Source: JAFAHS01 sp046728175
GTDB lineage: Bacteria > Desulfobacterota > Binatia > Binatales > Binataceae
Direction: 5' to 3'
Length of the DNA stretch: 64,000 nt
Assembly (NCBI GenBank): GCA_046728175.1
Contig: JBKPEA010000026.1
Coordinates: 1 to 64,000 of the forward strand
Shown here: one piece after another, positions 1-8,997 of the stretch
Layout of the letters: each line of letters begins with the position of its first letter
How positions within the stretch are numbered: the first letter of the stretch is position 1
Position numbers and translations under genes: made by a program
Notes under the pieces: generated by a model
Database searches by the model: none
What the model was told of the DNA's origin: nothing
The model's input: the letters and a program-made list of their open reading frames with translations, nothing else

Positions 1-76
1 TGCGCGCGATTTCATCCAGCAGCAAAACTTCCTCGCCCGCTTCCCTCTCATCCCGCTTCTCGACTACCTTCAGCAT
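1..76 (-). CDS. 5' end of an unidentified protein (truncated by window edge)
   Basis: Reading leftward, an ATG at 76 follows a strong GGAGG ribosome-binding site at 86-90. The 25 visible codons are open and begin MLKVVEKRDE, a charged sequence with several Glu and Arg residues that ends in LLLDEIAR. The product runs out of the window, so no family can be assigned. The good ribosome-binding site and uninterrupted frame are the only support. Confidence 0.45.
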   Translation of the reverse strand, partial: MLKVVEKRDEREAGEEVLLLDEIAR

Positions 77-693
77 CGGTGGCGTCCTCCTTCCAACCCG
101 GCTCCCACCGGGGTTTGCGTTGGCTACGCGGAAGGGTACGCCGCCTTTTTCATCCCGTCACCGATCCCCAACTTTCGGTAATAGCTCCGAAGTCCGGCGT
201 TGTTTAGGCTCTCAGCAAGGAGATTGTCCGCCAATTTACACTCTTGAGCTGAGTTCAAAAAACATAATAGACATACGACCTAGGTCTATGCTCCCAATGT
301 CGAATTGTCCATTTTCTATCAGGTGATAGATCGGGAAGGAGGAGCAAGTTGGAGGTGGCTCAAAGCTCTCTTACTATGCCGACCTTCTCAGCTCCTGCAG
401 GTTAGTTCGCTAAGCGAATCGACGACGAGGAGCATCGAAGAAGCGTGGTTCGTGTCGACCCGGAGCCACTCCCTTCAGGTTGAAAGGGGGAAAGCGATGA
501 TAGTTCAGCGAAAAACAGAAAAATGCGGCAAGGCGAGAGCCGTATCGGGGGGTCACGGCACTGCGCTTCAAAGGCCGTTCGACACCACAAATTTGAAGCG
601 AGCGACTTTCGCCGCCAAGCGGAATTTTGGTGGTAATCCTACCGATAGGGAGTTTCGCAGCCAGGGTTGCACTGGCGGGTGCGATACATAAAC
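77..693. other. Gene-poor region with two short palindromes
   Basis: No convincing gene is seen. An imperfect palindrome at 272-290 is centred on the perfect decamer GACCTAGGTC (277-286) with CATA/TATG outer arms. A second lies at 316-329 (CTATCA, GG, TGATAG). Both sit in an AT-richer stretch and could be operator sites. One possible 64-codon frame (497-691) follows a purine-rich GGGGGAAAGCG but resembles nothing I recognise. This is probably the regulatory or decayed upstream region of the glycosyltransferase. Confidence 0.3.
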
Positions 694-1883
694 ATGCTCA
701 GGAATTTTCCCGTGGCACTGGAACGACAAAGCTCAGCGGAAAACTCCGCACTCCGGCGGGCAGCACATTCGGACACCACACGACCTTTGCGGATCGCTCA
801 ATTATCGACCCTTTATGAGCGAGTTCCTCCCAACTTTTATGGTGGCGCCGAACGCGGCATCTCGTACCTCACGGAGGAACTGGTTCGCCGTGGTCATGAA
901 GTGACCCTTTTCGCTTCGGGCGACTCAGTAACTTCCGCCAAACTGGTATCTGGATTTCCGCGCTCTATGCGACTGGCCGGATTGTCTGTCCCGGCAGTCG
1001 GTCCTGGACTGCACCTTCCAATGGTCGCGGAGGCTTACGGAAAGGCGCACAACTTCGACGTGATCCACTCGCACCTTGATTTCTGGTGCTTCCCATTCGC
1101 GAGGCTGAGTTCCACGCCAACCGTAGTCACATGCATGGACGCCTTGACGTTGAAGAGTCGAAGCTAGTCTATGAACGTTTTTCCGACATCCCGCTCGTAT
1201 CGCTGAGCCAGGCACAACGCGCGCAGTTGCCGATCATGAACTGGGTGGGAAGCGTTTATCAGGGCGTTCCCCGCGACCTGCTGAAGTTCAATCCGCACCC
1301 GGGAAGTTATCTGGCGTTTCTTGGCAGAATTTCTCCTGAAAAGCGCATCGACATCGCAATCGAGGTGGCCTTGCGGGTCGGAATCCCGCTCAAAATTGCC
1401 GCCAAACTAGACGCCGTTGACCGTGAGTACTTCGATACTCTCATCAAGCCTAAGCTGTGCCCTCCGTCCGTTGAGTACCTCGGCGAAATCGCAGAGCACG
1501 AAAAGAATGAATTTCTGGGAAACGCCATTGCACTACTGTTTACGATCGGCTGGCCCGAACCCTTTGGTCTCGCGATGATAGAGGCCTTAGCCTGCGGCGT
1601 TCCGGTTGTTGCGTGTCCCTATGGATCGGTTTTAGAGGTCGTGCGAGACGGTGAAACGGGGTTCATCGGGTCGACGGTGGAGGAATTGGTTGCCGCGGTT
1701 ACACGCATCGACAGGCTCTCGCGCGCCGCTTGCCGAGCCGAATTCGACGGACGGTTCACGTCCACACACATGGCTTTGCGCTACGAGCAGATATATTTGA
1801 ATCTCATCCGGGTCCGCGAACAGAGGCTCAGACTCGGCGTCGCACACAGCAACGGGGTGGCACAAAAGAACCCGGCTCCATGA
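694..1883 (+). pseudogene. GT4-family glycosyltransferase, split by a one-base frameshift
   Basis: Two consecutive frames together make one glycosyltransferase of roughly 360-400 residues. The first carries the N-terminal Rossmann half with RIAQLSTLYERVPP and YGGAERGISYL, typical of family 4 enzymes that start from an NDP-sugar. The second carries the C-terminal half with FLGRISPEKRID and the E-x7-E motif in EPFGLAMIE. The break is at about 1130-1131: reading VVT-x-MHGRLD across it restores the family pattern, so one base appears missing. The start is uncertain; ATG 694 or TTG 787 are candidates, and the second lies just before the conserved RIAQ strand. This may be a real pseudogene or a sequence error. 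Confidence 0.8.
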
Positions 1884-2119
1884 AACCTCGGCAGTCGCGG
1901 ACCATGGACAAGGTGCTTTTTGCAGCACCTCACGACCTCGCCGGAAGAAGCCGTTTTTGGCTTCCGAACCCACAAACCGCATGATCCGGAGCAGAAGCAC
2001 CCTCGCGGCCTCGAACTCGGCCAACAGATCGATCTCGCCGAGATCGCGTCTGGGGCCCGCTCCAGCGCGCACAATCCACATCTCAATCCCGTTCATATCT
2101 CGATCTGATGGAAGCGGAC

Positions 2120-2148
2120 TTGACTATATGGACGACCGTATAGTATCT
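2120..2148 (+). promoter_or_regulatory. Promoter overlapped by a large palindrome, likely TetR operator
   Basis: A -35-like TTGACT (2120-2125) precedes a -10-like hexamer around 2141-2148. Overlapping both is an imperfect 22-bp palindrome at 2123-2144 with ACTATA and TATAGT outer arms and GG/CC inner contacts; only two of its eleven base pairs mismatch. It sits 37 bp before the first gene of an operon that encodes a TetR regulator. Size and placement are typical of TetR operators that block transcription until an acyl-CoA-type ligand binds. That the operon's own TetR binds here is inference. Confidence 0.6.
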
Positions 2149-2180
2149 TTCATCTTCATTACGCGGATCAGGGTGCTCAG

Positions 2181-3374
2181 ATGACAGCTAGAGACGAACT
2201 GAATCAGTTTCGTTCGGAGGTCGCGAACTTCATAGAGAGCGAATTGCCCGATTCGCTCAGAAACCGATCAAGGATCCGTAGTGCCTTCGAAGAAGACGAC
2301 GGGGGTGCGGATCGTACCGACCCGTCGCTCAAGGATGCCCGGGCGCTGTGGCGCGAGGCACTACGCGCCAGGGGCTGGCTCGCGCCTGCATGGCCGGTGA
2401 AGTACGGCGGCGGGGGTCTAAGCCCGGCGCATCAGTTCGTTCTGATCGACGAGTTCATAAAACACGACGCGCCGAGGTTTTTCGACATGGGGCTCGGGAT
2501 GATCGGACCGACCATCATCTCGCACGGGAAAGAAGAGCAAAAACTGCGAATGCTCCCGCCGATACTGTCGGGAGAACACGAATGGTGTGAACTGTTCAGC
2601 GAGCCTGCCGCAGGATCGGATCTTGCCGGACTTCATTGTCGCGCGGTGAAAGACGGTGACGAATACGTAGTAAATGGCCAGAAGATCTGGACCACGTTGG
2701 CAAACCGGGCCAACTGGGGATTGCTCATGGCGCGCACGAATCCTGAGGCGCCGCGGCATCTCGGAATCAGCATGCTGCGTGTGAATATGCGCGCAACGGG
2801 CGTCACTGTGCGCCGCATCCAGAATCTGACCAACCACGAATTCAACGAAGTCTTCTTCGAAGACGTCCGCGTTCCCGCCAACGATGTGATTGGAGAGGAG
2901 GGGCGTGGATTCTACTACCTGATGAGTCTGCTTGACACCGAGCGCTCTGCCGTCTCGCAGGTGTCGAGCATCGAACGCACCCTCCAATCGCTCTTTCAGC
3001 TTGCGCAATCTCCAGAGCTGCCATCGTTCTCGAAGGCCGCACGAACGGAGCTCGCGAACCGGGCGATCGAGGTGGAAGTCTTGCGTGGTCTCTCGCAGGG
3101 AGTCTCGGAGTTGCAGTTCGCCGGCAAGACGCCAGTGCATCAAGCATCGGTTCTGAAGCTCTACCATACCGAACTCGCTCAGCGGATCGCTGCGACCGGA
3201 ATGAAGATGATCGAAACGCATGGACTCTTGTACCGGGGGGAGAAGCACGCGCCGTTCGATGGAATGATCGCGCAGCAATACCTCTACGCGAGTACCCTCA
3301 CGCTGCAGGTTGGAACCTCGGAGATCCAGCGCAACATCATCGCGACCCGCGGCCTTGGATTGCCGCGCGGCTAA
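2181..3374 (+). CDS. Acyl-CoA dehydrogenase family protein, subunit 1
   Basis: A 397-residue flavoprotein of the acyl-CoA dehydrogenase family, which introduces an alpha,beta double bond into acyl-CoA esters using FAD. The N-terminal helical domain is followed by the beta-domain motif SEPAAGSDLAG (near residue 140) and the C-terminal FAD/tetramer motif VGTSEIQRN. The residue just before GT, the catalytic Glu in medium-chain enzymes, is Val here, so the base must be elsewhere or on a partner. The next gene is a second, shorter family member 26 bp away. The arrangement resembles two-subunit dehydrogenases used on steroid side chains or other bulky acyl-CoAs. The substrate is unknown. Confidence 0.88.
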   Translation: MTARDELNQFRSEVANFIESELPDSLRNRSRIRSAFEEDDGGADRTDPSLKDARALWREALRARGWLAPAWPVKYGGGGLSPAHQFVLIDEFIKHDAPRFFDMGLGMIGPTIISHGKEEQKLRMLPPILSGEHEWCELFSEPAAGSDLAGLHCRAVKDGDEYVVNGQKIWTTLANRANWGLLMARTNPEAPRHLGISMLRVNMRATGVTVRRIQNLTNHEFNEVFFEDVRVPANDVIGEEGRGFYYLMSLLDTERSAVSQVSSIERTLQSLFQLAQSPELPSFSKAARTELANRAIEVEVLRGLSQGVSELQFAGKTPVHQASVLKLYHTELAQRIAATGMKMIETHGLLYRGEKHAPFDGMIAQQYLYASTLTLQVGTSEIQRNIIATRGLGLPRG

Positions 3375-3400
3375 CCGTCTCGATCACAGGTCTAAACACC

Positions 3401-4501
3401 ATGGATATCGGACTAAACGAAGAACAAGAACTGCTCAAGGGAGCCGCCCGTGGATTCCTCGAAAAGGAATGTCCCGAGGAGCATGTGCGCGCCATGGAAG
3501 CCGATGAAAAGGGTTACAGCCCGGAGCTGTGGCGAAAAATCGCGGATCTCGGATGGCACGGGCTGATGATCGCGCCGAAGTTCGGCGGGTCCGGATTGTC
3601 GTTCTACGATTTGTGTATCGTGGTCGAAGAGGCCGGGCGATCGCTGCTGCCGGGACCATTCATTCCCAACCAGGTCGTCGTGGGGCTTTTGCTCGATGCG
3701 GGCTTGCAATCGCAACAGAAGAGATATCTTCCCGCGATAGCGAGCGGCTCCCAGATACACACCTACGCCTTTACCGAGAGCACTGGCCGATGGAGTGCCG
3801 ATGATGTCGCACTCGAGGCGCAGCGTACGAACGCCGGTATAGTACTGAACGGAACTAAGCTCTTCGTTCCCGATGCGCACGTGGCCGACGTGATCTGGGT
3901 GCTTGCGCGGAGCGGGAAAGCCTTCGTCGCGGCTGCGGTACCACCCACCGCTCAGGGCGTCCGCATCGCGCCCCTCAAGACCATGACCGGAGAAAAGCTC
4001 GCTGAACTTGTTCTCGAGAATGTCAGCGTCGCTAGAGGTGAGATCATTGAGATTCCCACACTCGAGGCGTTCTCGAATCGCGCGACGGTTCTCGAATGCG
4101 CGTACCTGGTAGGCCTAGTCCAGAAGGACTTTGAGATTACCGTAGAATACGCGAAACAGCGGGTAGCGTTTGGGCGTCCGATCGGCGCGTTCCAGGCGAT
4201 CCAGCATAAGGCGGCGGACATGGTGACCGACCTGGATGGGATGAGATTCATCACCTATCGCACCGCGGCAGCGATAAGCGATCGAGACCGGTCCGCAAAC
4301 CTGAAAGTTGCCATGGCCAAGGCCTGGTGTAGCGAGGCGAGCCGGCGCGTGGTCGCTCACGGTCAACAAATTCACGGCGCGATCGGGTTCACCAGGGAAT
4401 ACACGATTCAGCTTTACTTCCGCCGCCAGAAGCACGGTGAGCTGTTCTGGGGCGACGGCGACTTTCATCGTGAACGCGTCGCGAGCATGTTGAGCATCTG
4501 A
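3401..4501 (+). CDS. Acyl-CoA dehydrogenase family protein, subunit 2
   Basis: A 366-residue acyl-CoA dehydrogenase homologue starting MDIGLNEEQELL. The helical N-terminus, middle beta domain and C-terminal bundle are all present, including RVAFGRPIGAFQAIQHK. The usual EGTSxIQR C-terminal signature is replaced by a HGELFWGDGDFHRE tail, as seen in the shorter subunit of heteromeric family members. It probably forms a heteromer with the preceding gene product. Its stop codon directly abuts the TetR gene start, so the two are translationally linked. The substrate cannot be read from the sequence. Confidence 0.85.
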   Translation: MDIGLNEEQELLKGAARGFLEKECPEEHVRAMEADEKGYSPELWRKIADLGWHGLMIAPKFGGSGLSFYDLCIVVEEAGRSLLPGPFIPNQVVVGLLLDAGLQSQQKRYLPAIASGSQIHTYAFTESTGRWSADDVALEAQRTNAGIVLNGTKLFVPDAHVADVIWVLARSGKAFVAAAVPPTAQGVRIAPLKTMTGEKLAELVLENVSVARGEIIEIPTLEAFSNRATVLECAYLVGLVQKDFEITVEYAKQRVAFGRPIGAFQAIQHKAADMVTDLDGMRFITYRTAAAISDRDRSANLKVAMAKAWCSEASRRVVAHGQQIHGAIGFTREYTIQLYFRRQKHGELFWGDGDFHRERVASMLSI

Positions 4502-5170
4502 ATGGCAACCAAGCTTGAAAGGACCGATCTCCGTAGGGTGCGAAGCGAGCGCTCGTCGAAGCGCCTGCTTGAAGCCGCCACCCAGTTAATTGCCGATCAG
4601 GGATACAGCGCGACATCCATCGCACAGATCGCGCAGAAAGCTGGCTATAGTCACGGCTTGGTAAGCCAACGGTTCGGATCAAAGAGCGACCTGATTCGGA
4701 TGCTCGCGCGCGAATTCCAGAGCTACTTCGCGATCGACAGGCTTGAGCCCGCGCTCAAGGAGAGAAGCGGTCTGGACGCGTTGATTGTAATGATCGAGAC
4801 GTACCTCGACGCAGTCGCAAGCAGCGGCACACTGGGGCGTGCATATTACGAGTTGTTCGGCGAATCGATCGCGCTGGTGCCGGAGATCCACGAGACGTTT
4901 GTGGAGGCAGATCGCAACTTTCGCGATTTGCTCACCAAGACAGTTCGATCGGCTATTGACGCGGGCGAGATTCCAGCAGAAGTCAACGTACACGCACTTG
5001 CCAGCGTGGTGCTTTCGATTGTGCGCGGCATATCCATGCAATGGCTGCTCGACGGCGCCTCGCTCGACTTGACCGCAATCAAAGGCGAGGTCCGCCGGCT
5101 CTTCGAAGGTGCTTTTGCAGGTTCGGAGAAGCGCCCGCGATCGATCAGGGTCTCCAGGGCTGACGGATGA
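4502..5170 (+). CDS. TetR/AcrR-family transcriptional regulator
   Basis: A 222-residue TetR-type repressor. The N-terminal helix-turn-helix (about residues 17-60) contains QGYSATSIAQIAQKAGYSHG followed by VSQRFGSKSDLI; the rest is a helical ligand-binding and dimerisation domain. ATG 4502 immediately follows the upstream stop. Within an operon of acyl-CoA enzymes it most likely senses an acyl-CoA intermediate and represses the promoter with the palindrome at 2123-2144. Start choice is firm; ligand and operator assignment are inference. Confidence 0.88.
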   Translation: MATKLERTDLRRVRSERSSKRLLEAATQLIADQGYSATSIAQIAQKAGYSHGLVSQRFGSKSDLIRMLAREFQSYFAIDRLEPALKERSGLDALIVMIETYLDAVASSGTLGRAYYELFGESIALVPEIHETFVEADRNFRDLLTKTVRSAIDAGEIPAEVNVHALASVVLSIVRGISMQWLLDGASLDLTAIKGEVRRLFEGAFAGSEKRPRSIRVSRADG

Positions 5171-5186
5171 CCTGGGCAGGTCTGGA

Positions 5187-6362
5187 ATGACTGACGAAGC
5201 CCTCGGCGGCGTGCGGGTTCTCGATTTCACGACCATCGTGTCGGGACCGTACTGCACTCGGATGCTCGCGGATCTGGGCGCGGAGGTGATCAAGATCGAA
5301 CCGCCCGAGGGTGACTTTATCCGGCTTCAGCCTCCGCTTCGCGATGGCAAGAGTGCCTACTTCGCGAGCCTGAACTGCGGGAAGAAAAGCGTCGCGATCG
5401 ACTTCCGCCAGCCGGAAGGGCTCGACTTAGTTCGCGAACTTGCTGCCAAGTGCGACGTCATCGTGGAGAATTTTCGTCCCGGCGTGATGCGCCGGCTGGG
5501 ACTCGATTACGATGTCCTCGCGCCAAACCATCCTCGGCTCGTGTACTGCTCGATTTCGGGCTTTGGGCAAACCGGTCCGTGGGCCAAACGTAGCGCCTAC
5601 GCTCCGATGCTCCACGCGGCGAGCGGCTTCGATTTGGTAAATCTTTCTTATCAAGAGGGAATGGAACGCCCGCTGACTGCGGGAATCATGATTGGCGATA
5701 TCCTCGGCGGCACACACGCGTTCGGTGCGATTCAAACCGCGCTGCTCTCTCGCGAAAAGACCGGGCGGGGTGACTATATCGACCTTTCGATGCTGGATGC
5801 TCTGCTGGGGATGCCAACCTACGAATTTCAGGAGGCGCAGTTTCCCCAGCCCAAGCAGCCGAAGGGATTTCGACCCACTCGCGCAAAAGACGGCTTCATA
5901 ATGATCGCAGCGGTGAAGCCCAACAACTTCGAAGCGCTGTGGCGCGCGATCGGACGTCCGGACCTGATGAGCGATCCTCGCTTTGCAACCACAAGGGGGC
6001 GTGCCGATAATTCATCGGCGATTACGACGCTCCTGGATGAATGGGCAGCGACCAAAACCACCTCCGAATGCGAGGCGATACTTACCGAGGGCAACGTACC
6101 GTGCTCCCGCTACAGCACGCTCCGGGAAGCTCTGAAGCAGCCGCACCTGGAGCATCGCGGCAGTTACGAGGTGATAAACGATGGCGCCGGTTCGCTCAAG
6201 GTTCCAAATCCTCCATTTAAGTTGCGAACCACCAATGCGAGAGCGCGAAGCCGCGTCCCGTCTCTTGGCGCCGACAACGCTGAGGTTCTCGAAAGCGTCC
6301 TCGGCTACTCAAGCGAACGTATCGCGGCGCTTGAGACACACAAGATTCTGTATCGCAAGTAG
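5187..6362 (+). CDS. CaiB/BaiF family CoA-transferase
   Basis: A 391-residue family III CoA-transferase, which moves CoA between carboxylic acids or performs related acyl-CoA chemistry. The start ATG 5187 gives MTDEALGGVRVLDFTTIVSGP, the usual family opening. Typical signatures are GAEVIKIEPPEGD, ENFRPGVMRRLGLDY, CSISGFGQTGPW and GRGDYIDLSMLDAL. It lies 16 bp after the TetR gene in the same operon and may activate the substrate of the paired acyl-CoA dehydrogenases as a CoA ester. An upstream in-frame start at 5109 would overlap the TetR gene and lacks family similarity, so it was not chosen. Confidence 0.88.
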   Translation: MTDEALGGVRVLDFTTIVSGPYCTRMLADLGAEVIKIEPPEGDFIRLQPPLRDGKSAYFASLNCGKKSVAIDFRQPEGLDLVRELAAKCDVIVENFRPGVMRRLGLDYDVLAPNHPRLVYCSISGFGQTGPWAKRSAYAPMLHAASGFDLVNLSYQEGMERPLTAGIMIGDILGGTHAFGAIQTALLSREKTGRGDYIDLSMLDALLGMPTYEFQEAQFPQPKQPKGFRPTRAKDGFIMIAAVKPNNFEALWRAIGRPDLMSDPRFATTRGRADNSSAITTLLDEWAATKTTSECEAILTEGNVPCSRYSTLREALKQPHLEHRGSYEVINDGAGSLKVPNPPFKLRTTNARARSRVPSLGADNAEVLESVLGYSSERIAALETHKILYRK

Positions 6363-6546
6363 GAATTGGAAAAGGCCGGCGGCCCAGATATGGGGGGAGA
6401 TTCTCGCGAGCGGAAGAATTCGCCCTCCTCTCGGCCCCGTTTTGACATGTCGCTGGCTTGGATTTCCAAGGGGATGCTTGAACCCCGGCTGCCCCAAGCA
6501 GTATCGCCAGCCAGCAGGATGGCCGGCCGAGATGCGCGCCGAAGCA

Positions 6547-7416
6547 CTAGAGCTCGAGCATCTCCCGAGTTTGCACAACCGACGCGACCTCGTGACCCAT
6601 AGCGCGAATCGTTGCAGCGGCGCGCTCGACGATTTGTGAATTTGATAGCTGACCTTCTCGGGCGTACTGGTGGTCCTCCAGACCAACTCGGACATGTCCC
6701 CCAAGGCTCGCTATTAACGGCACCATCGGCAAGTTGTCTCCGCCCAAGGTCGCCGCAAACCACTCGCATCGGACATCTTTGATCATCTCGAGATATGCCT
6801 CGAGACTTTTGAGCGTGGGTGGCATGCCGAAGCATTGCTCACCCGCGCCGAGATAGAATTTGAGGATGAGAGGCTCGGACAGCAAGCCTTGATCCAGAAA
6901 GACGAAGGCTGCGCGCAAAAATCCAGGCTCGAAGATTTGCAAGCTCGGACGCAAGCCGAGTTCGCGCGACGTCTCCAGGAAATACCGACAGGTCTCGTAG
7001 CTGTTCTGATATACAAACTTGGCCCCCCGGACTTTCTTCGATCGGCGATCGTAAGAAGCGAGGTTCACAGAACCGATGTCCGCGGCACCCAAATCAGGCC
7101 GGGTTGCCGGATCCCTGGCGAGCTCGACGAAATGGCGGAAGCGCTCGGCCGCGGTGCCCTCGAAAGGAAAAGTCGGCCATAAGAGCGCGTCGCACGACGC
7201 CCGCGCGCGCCGATACACTTCGGCATAGTAAGGAACGTCCTGCACCCAGCGACCGCTCCCAGGATCGCGAACATGGAAATGAATGAGCGCAGCGCCTGCT
7301 CTGGCAGCCGCGATTGCATCGCCGGCGATTTCCTGAGGTGTGTAGGGAATGTTTCGATTCAGCTCGCGCGGCGCGTTACCGTTGATCGCGGCCTCAATTA
7401 TTATCGACCTGCCCAT
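6547..7416 (-). CDS. BKACE-family beta-keto acid cleavage enzyme (DUF849)
   Basis: A 289-residue protein opening MGRSIIIEAAINGN with the zinc-binding HxH in ALIHFHVRDP, the mark of DUF849/BKACE enzymes. These condense a beta-keto acid with acetyl-CoA to give acetoacetate and a new CoA ester. Further family features are SYETCRYFLETSRELGLRPSLQ-type text, EPGFLRA, and GGHVRVGLEDH near the C-terminus. It converges on the acyl-CoA dehydrogenase/CaiB operon and could supply or consume a CoA intermediate of the same pathway. The acid it cleaves is not predictable here. Confidence 0.88.
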   Translation of the reverse strand: MGRSIIIEAAINGNAPRELNRNIPYTPQEIAGDAIAAARAGAALIHFHVRDPGSGRWVQDVPYYAEVYRRARASCDALLWPTFPFEGTAAERFRHFVELARDPATRPDLGAADIGSVNLASYDRRSKKVRGAKFVYQNSYETCRYFLETSRELGLRPSLQIFEPGFLRAAFVFLDQGLLSEPLILKFYLGAGEQCFGMPPTLKSLEAYLEMIKDVRCEWFAATLGGDNLPMVPLIASLGGHVRVGLEDHQYAREGQLSNSQIVERAAATIRAMGHEVASVVQTREMLEL

Positions 7417-7525
7417 GATTTGCCCTCGGCTTGAAAATGTTCCCTAGTAGGACTCGAAGGTCCGCAAAAGTCCAGCGACCGTTGCGCAGCTTCCCCATTG
7501 TTCTAGTTCCGCGGGTTCGAACGGC

Positions 7526-8275
7526 CTATCTCGCGACGCCTCCGTGCTTTAGGAATGGTCCGAGCCAGTTTGCCTGGCCAAAGCCGAATTTGAAATCGAC
7601 CGGTGAATCGTAGGTGAGGCCGATCCTGAGCTTGGGAGCGGGCCGCAGCAGGAAACCGATATTGCCGCCGAAGGCCTCATCCCAAGACTCGATCGACAAG
7701 CCGCCGTCGCCAAACTTAGGGAGAATGTTGTTGATCTTGGCCTGGGTTTTGAAGCGAGCCACTGAGAAACTGAACCCAGCTCCGACCGAGAGCCAGTCGT
7801 TCACGCGTATGCGATATTCGGATTGACCTGCCCGGTTATCAACGAAGCATTCGTCAGGTAATAGCGCCCGACCCAGTTCAGAGAGTAGTCAGAGGCCAGG
7901 CAAAGTCTGAATAGAGGCGGCTCCAAGCCACAGGCGGTCGCTGAGCTTCTGCGCGTAAAATACACCGGCGATTGGAAAAAACAGGCCAGCGTTACCGCCG
8001 CCGCCTCCACCGCCCGGCACATCTGTTTTGGGCCTTCGATCGAAGTTGATGGGAGGCAGCATGGCCCCGCTCGTGATCATGAGCTGGGTGCGATAGAGCA
8101 GCGTCATTCCTGCGGGATTAGTGGCGACGGTCGACGCGTCGGCCGCCATCGCCGCCCGCCCGCGCTGGCCGTGCCGAGATCGGGCGCACCGGTTTCGTAA
8201 AGAGCAATGCCCGCGCCCCATGCGGGTTGAGAGAGCAAGAGCAGAATAGCCGCCGCAAATCGTGGACCGCTTCAT
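7526..8275 (-). pseudogene. FadL/OmpP1-type outer membrane transporter remnant
   Basis: Pieces of one protein lie in different frames. A start at MKRSTICGGYSALAL gives a signal-like segment, then LYETGAPDLGTASAG and RAAMAADASTVATNPAGMT, which is the hallmark of FadL hydrophobic-substrate porins. Further pieces are VFYAQKLSDRLWLGA, YSLNWVGRYYLTNASL, and MNDWLSVGAGFSFSVARF ending soon after LRIGLTYDSPVDFKF. At least four frame changes are needed (near 8240, 8165, 7905 and 7805), and about the last third of a normal FadL is missing. The gene is dead unless these are sequence errors. Confidence 0.75.
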
Positions 8276-8284
8276 GACCGGCAT

Positions 8285-8969
8285 CAGTCGCCCAATCTCT
8301 ATTCAATTGCAGTGGGACCAAAGGGTCGTTTGAATTTCCGTGCCATACTCATTACTCGCGGGCCATAGATGAGGGCAAGAACAATCAGGTTGTTGACTGA
8401 AGAAGCACTCTGTTAGGAGGCGCACCGCAAACACGCCTATCCCTTTGGTGGATCATAACCAAAACAGATCTGCTTGCGGATTGAGCTCCCGGGCTGACCG
8501 CCCGAAATGTGAGTGTCCCGCGGCTCTGTCCGCTGCCGAAAGTTAGCCTTTGAAAGGTCCGCTTCCATCGGCGCGGCGAGGGCGAAGCCGTTCCTGAAAG
8601 CTCGGCTTCGTCGCAGGCGATGACGGCGAAACGGGATCTTGCGAGTGAAAACGCAGAATCCGAAGAACTGATTATCGCTGACTCCCCCCGCGTTTTCTGT
8701 CCCGTAGATGTCTTACGAGGCCGCCGGAACGGGACCCTGCTGATTGTGATGTTGGAACGTTTGGCAAAGCCACCTGCCCGGCAGCGGTCTCGTTCGACGA
8801 ATCCGGTCGGAACGATGTGGCCAGTCGGAAGAGCTCATTCAAATGGCTGCGATTACCCGCACGCAATGTTCATGGCAGCCGGTACTGCCAAAAGTATGTG
8901 AACCTCGCCAACGAATGGAGAGGGCGCCTGAAGGCCCGCTCTCATAGCGGCAGAGAGGTGGCTGGACAA
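8285..8969. other. Intergenic region without recognisable gene
   Basis: About 690 bases with only short, unconvincing frames, none with a clear ribosome-binding site or family signature. No tRNA or IS end was identified. It contains upstream DNA of the second TetR gene, and possibly the former promoter region of the broken FadL gene. Confidence 0.4.
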
Positions 8970-8996
8970 ACTGAATATTTTCTTCAAATATTCAGT
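8970..8996 (+). promoter_or_regulatory. Perfect 11-bp inverted repeat before TetR gene, likely auto-operator
   Basis: ACTGAATATTT (8970-8980) and AAATATTCAGT (8986-8996) are exact reverse complements separated by TCTTC. The element is very AT-rich in a GC-rich genome and ends one base before the TetR ATG at 8998. A bound dimer would cover the start region and block expression, so autoregulation is the simplest reading. Confidence 0.7.
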
Positions 8997-8997
8997 C

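Noticed and set aside
305..691. 128-codon forward frame upstream of the glycosyltransferase
   Set aside because: Composition is not protein-like and no homologous motif is visible; only its last 64 codons have a weak ribosome-binding site.
8620..8901. 93-codon forward frame between the FadL remnant and TetR
   Set aside because: No ribosome-binding site, no fold-like pattern and no recognisable family.
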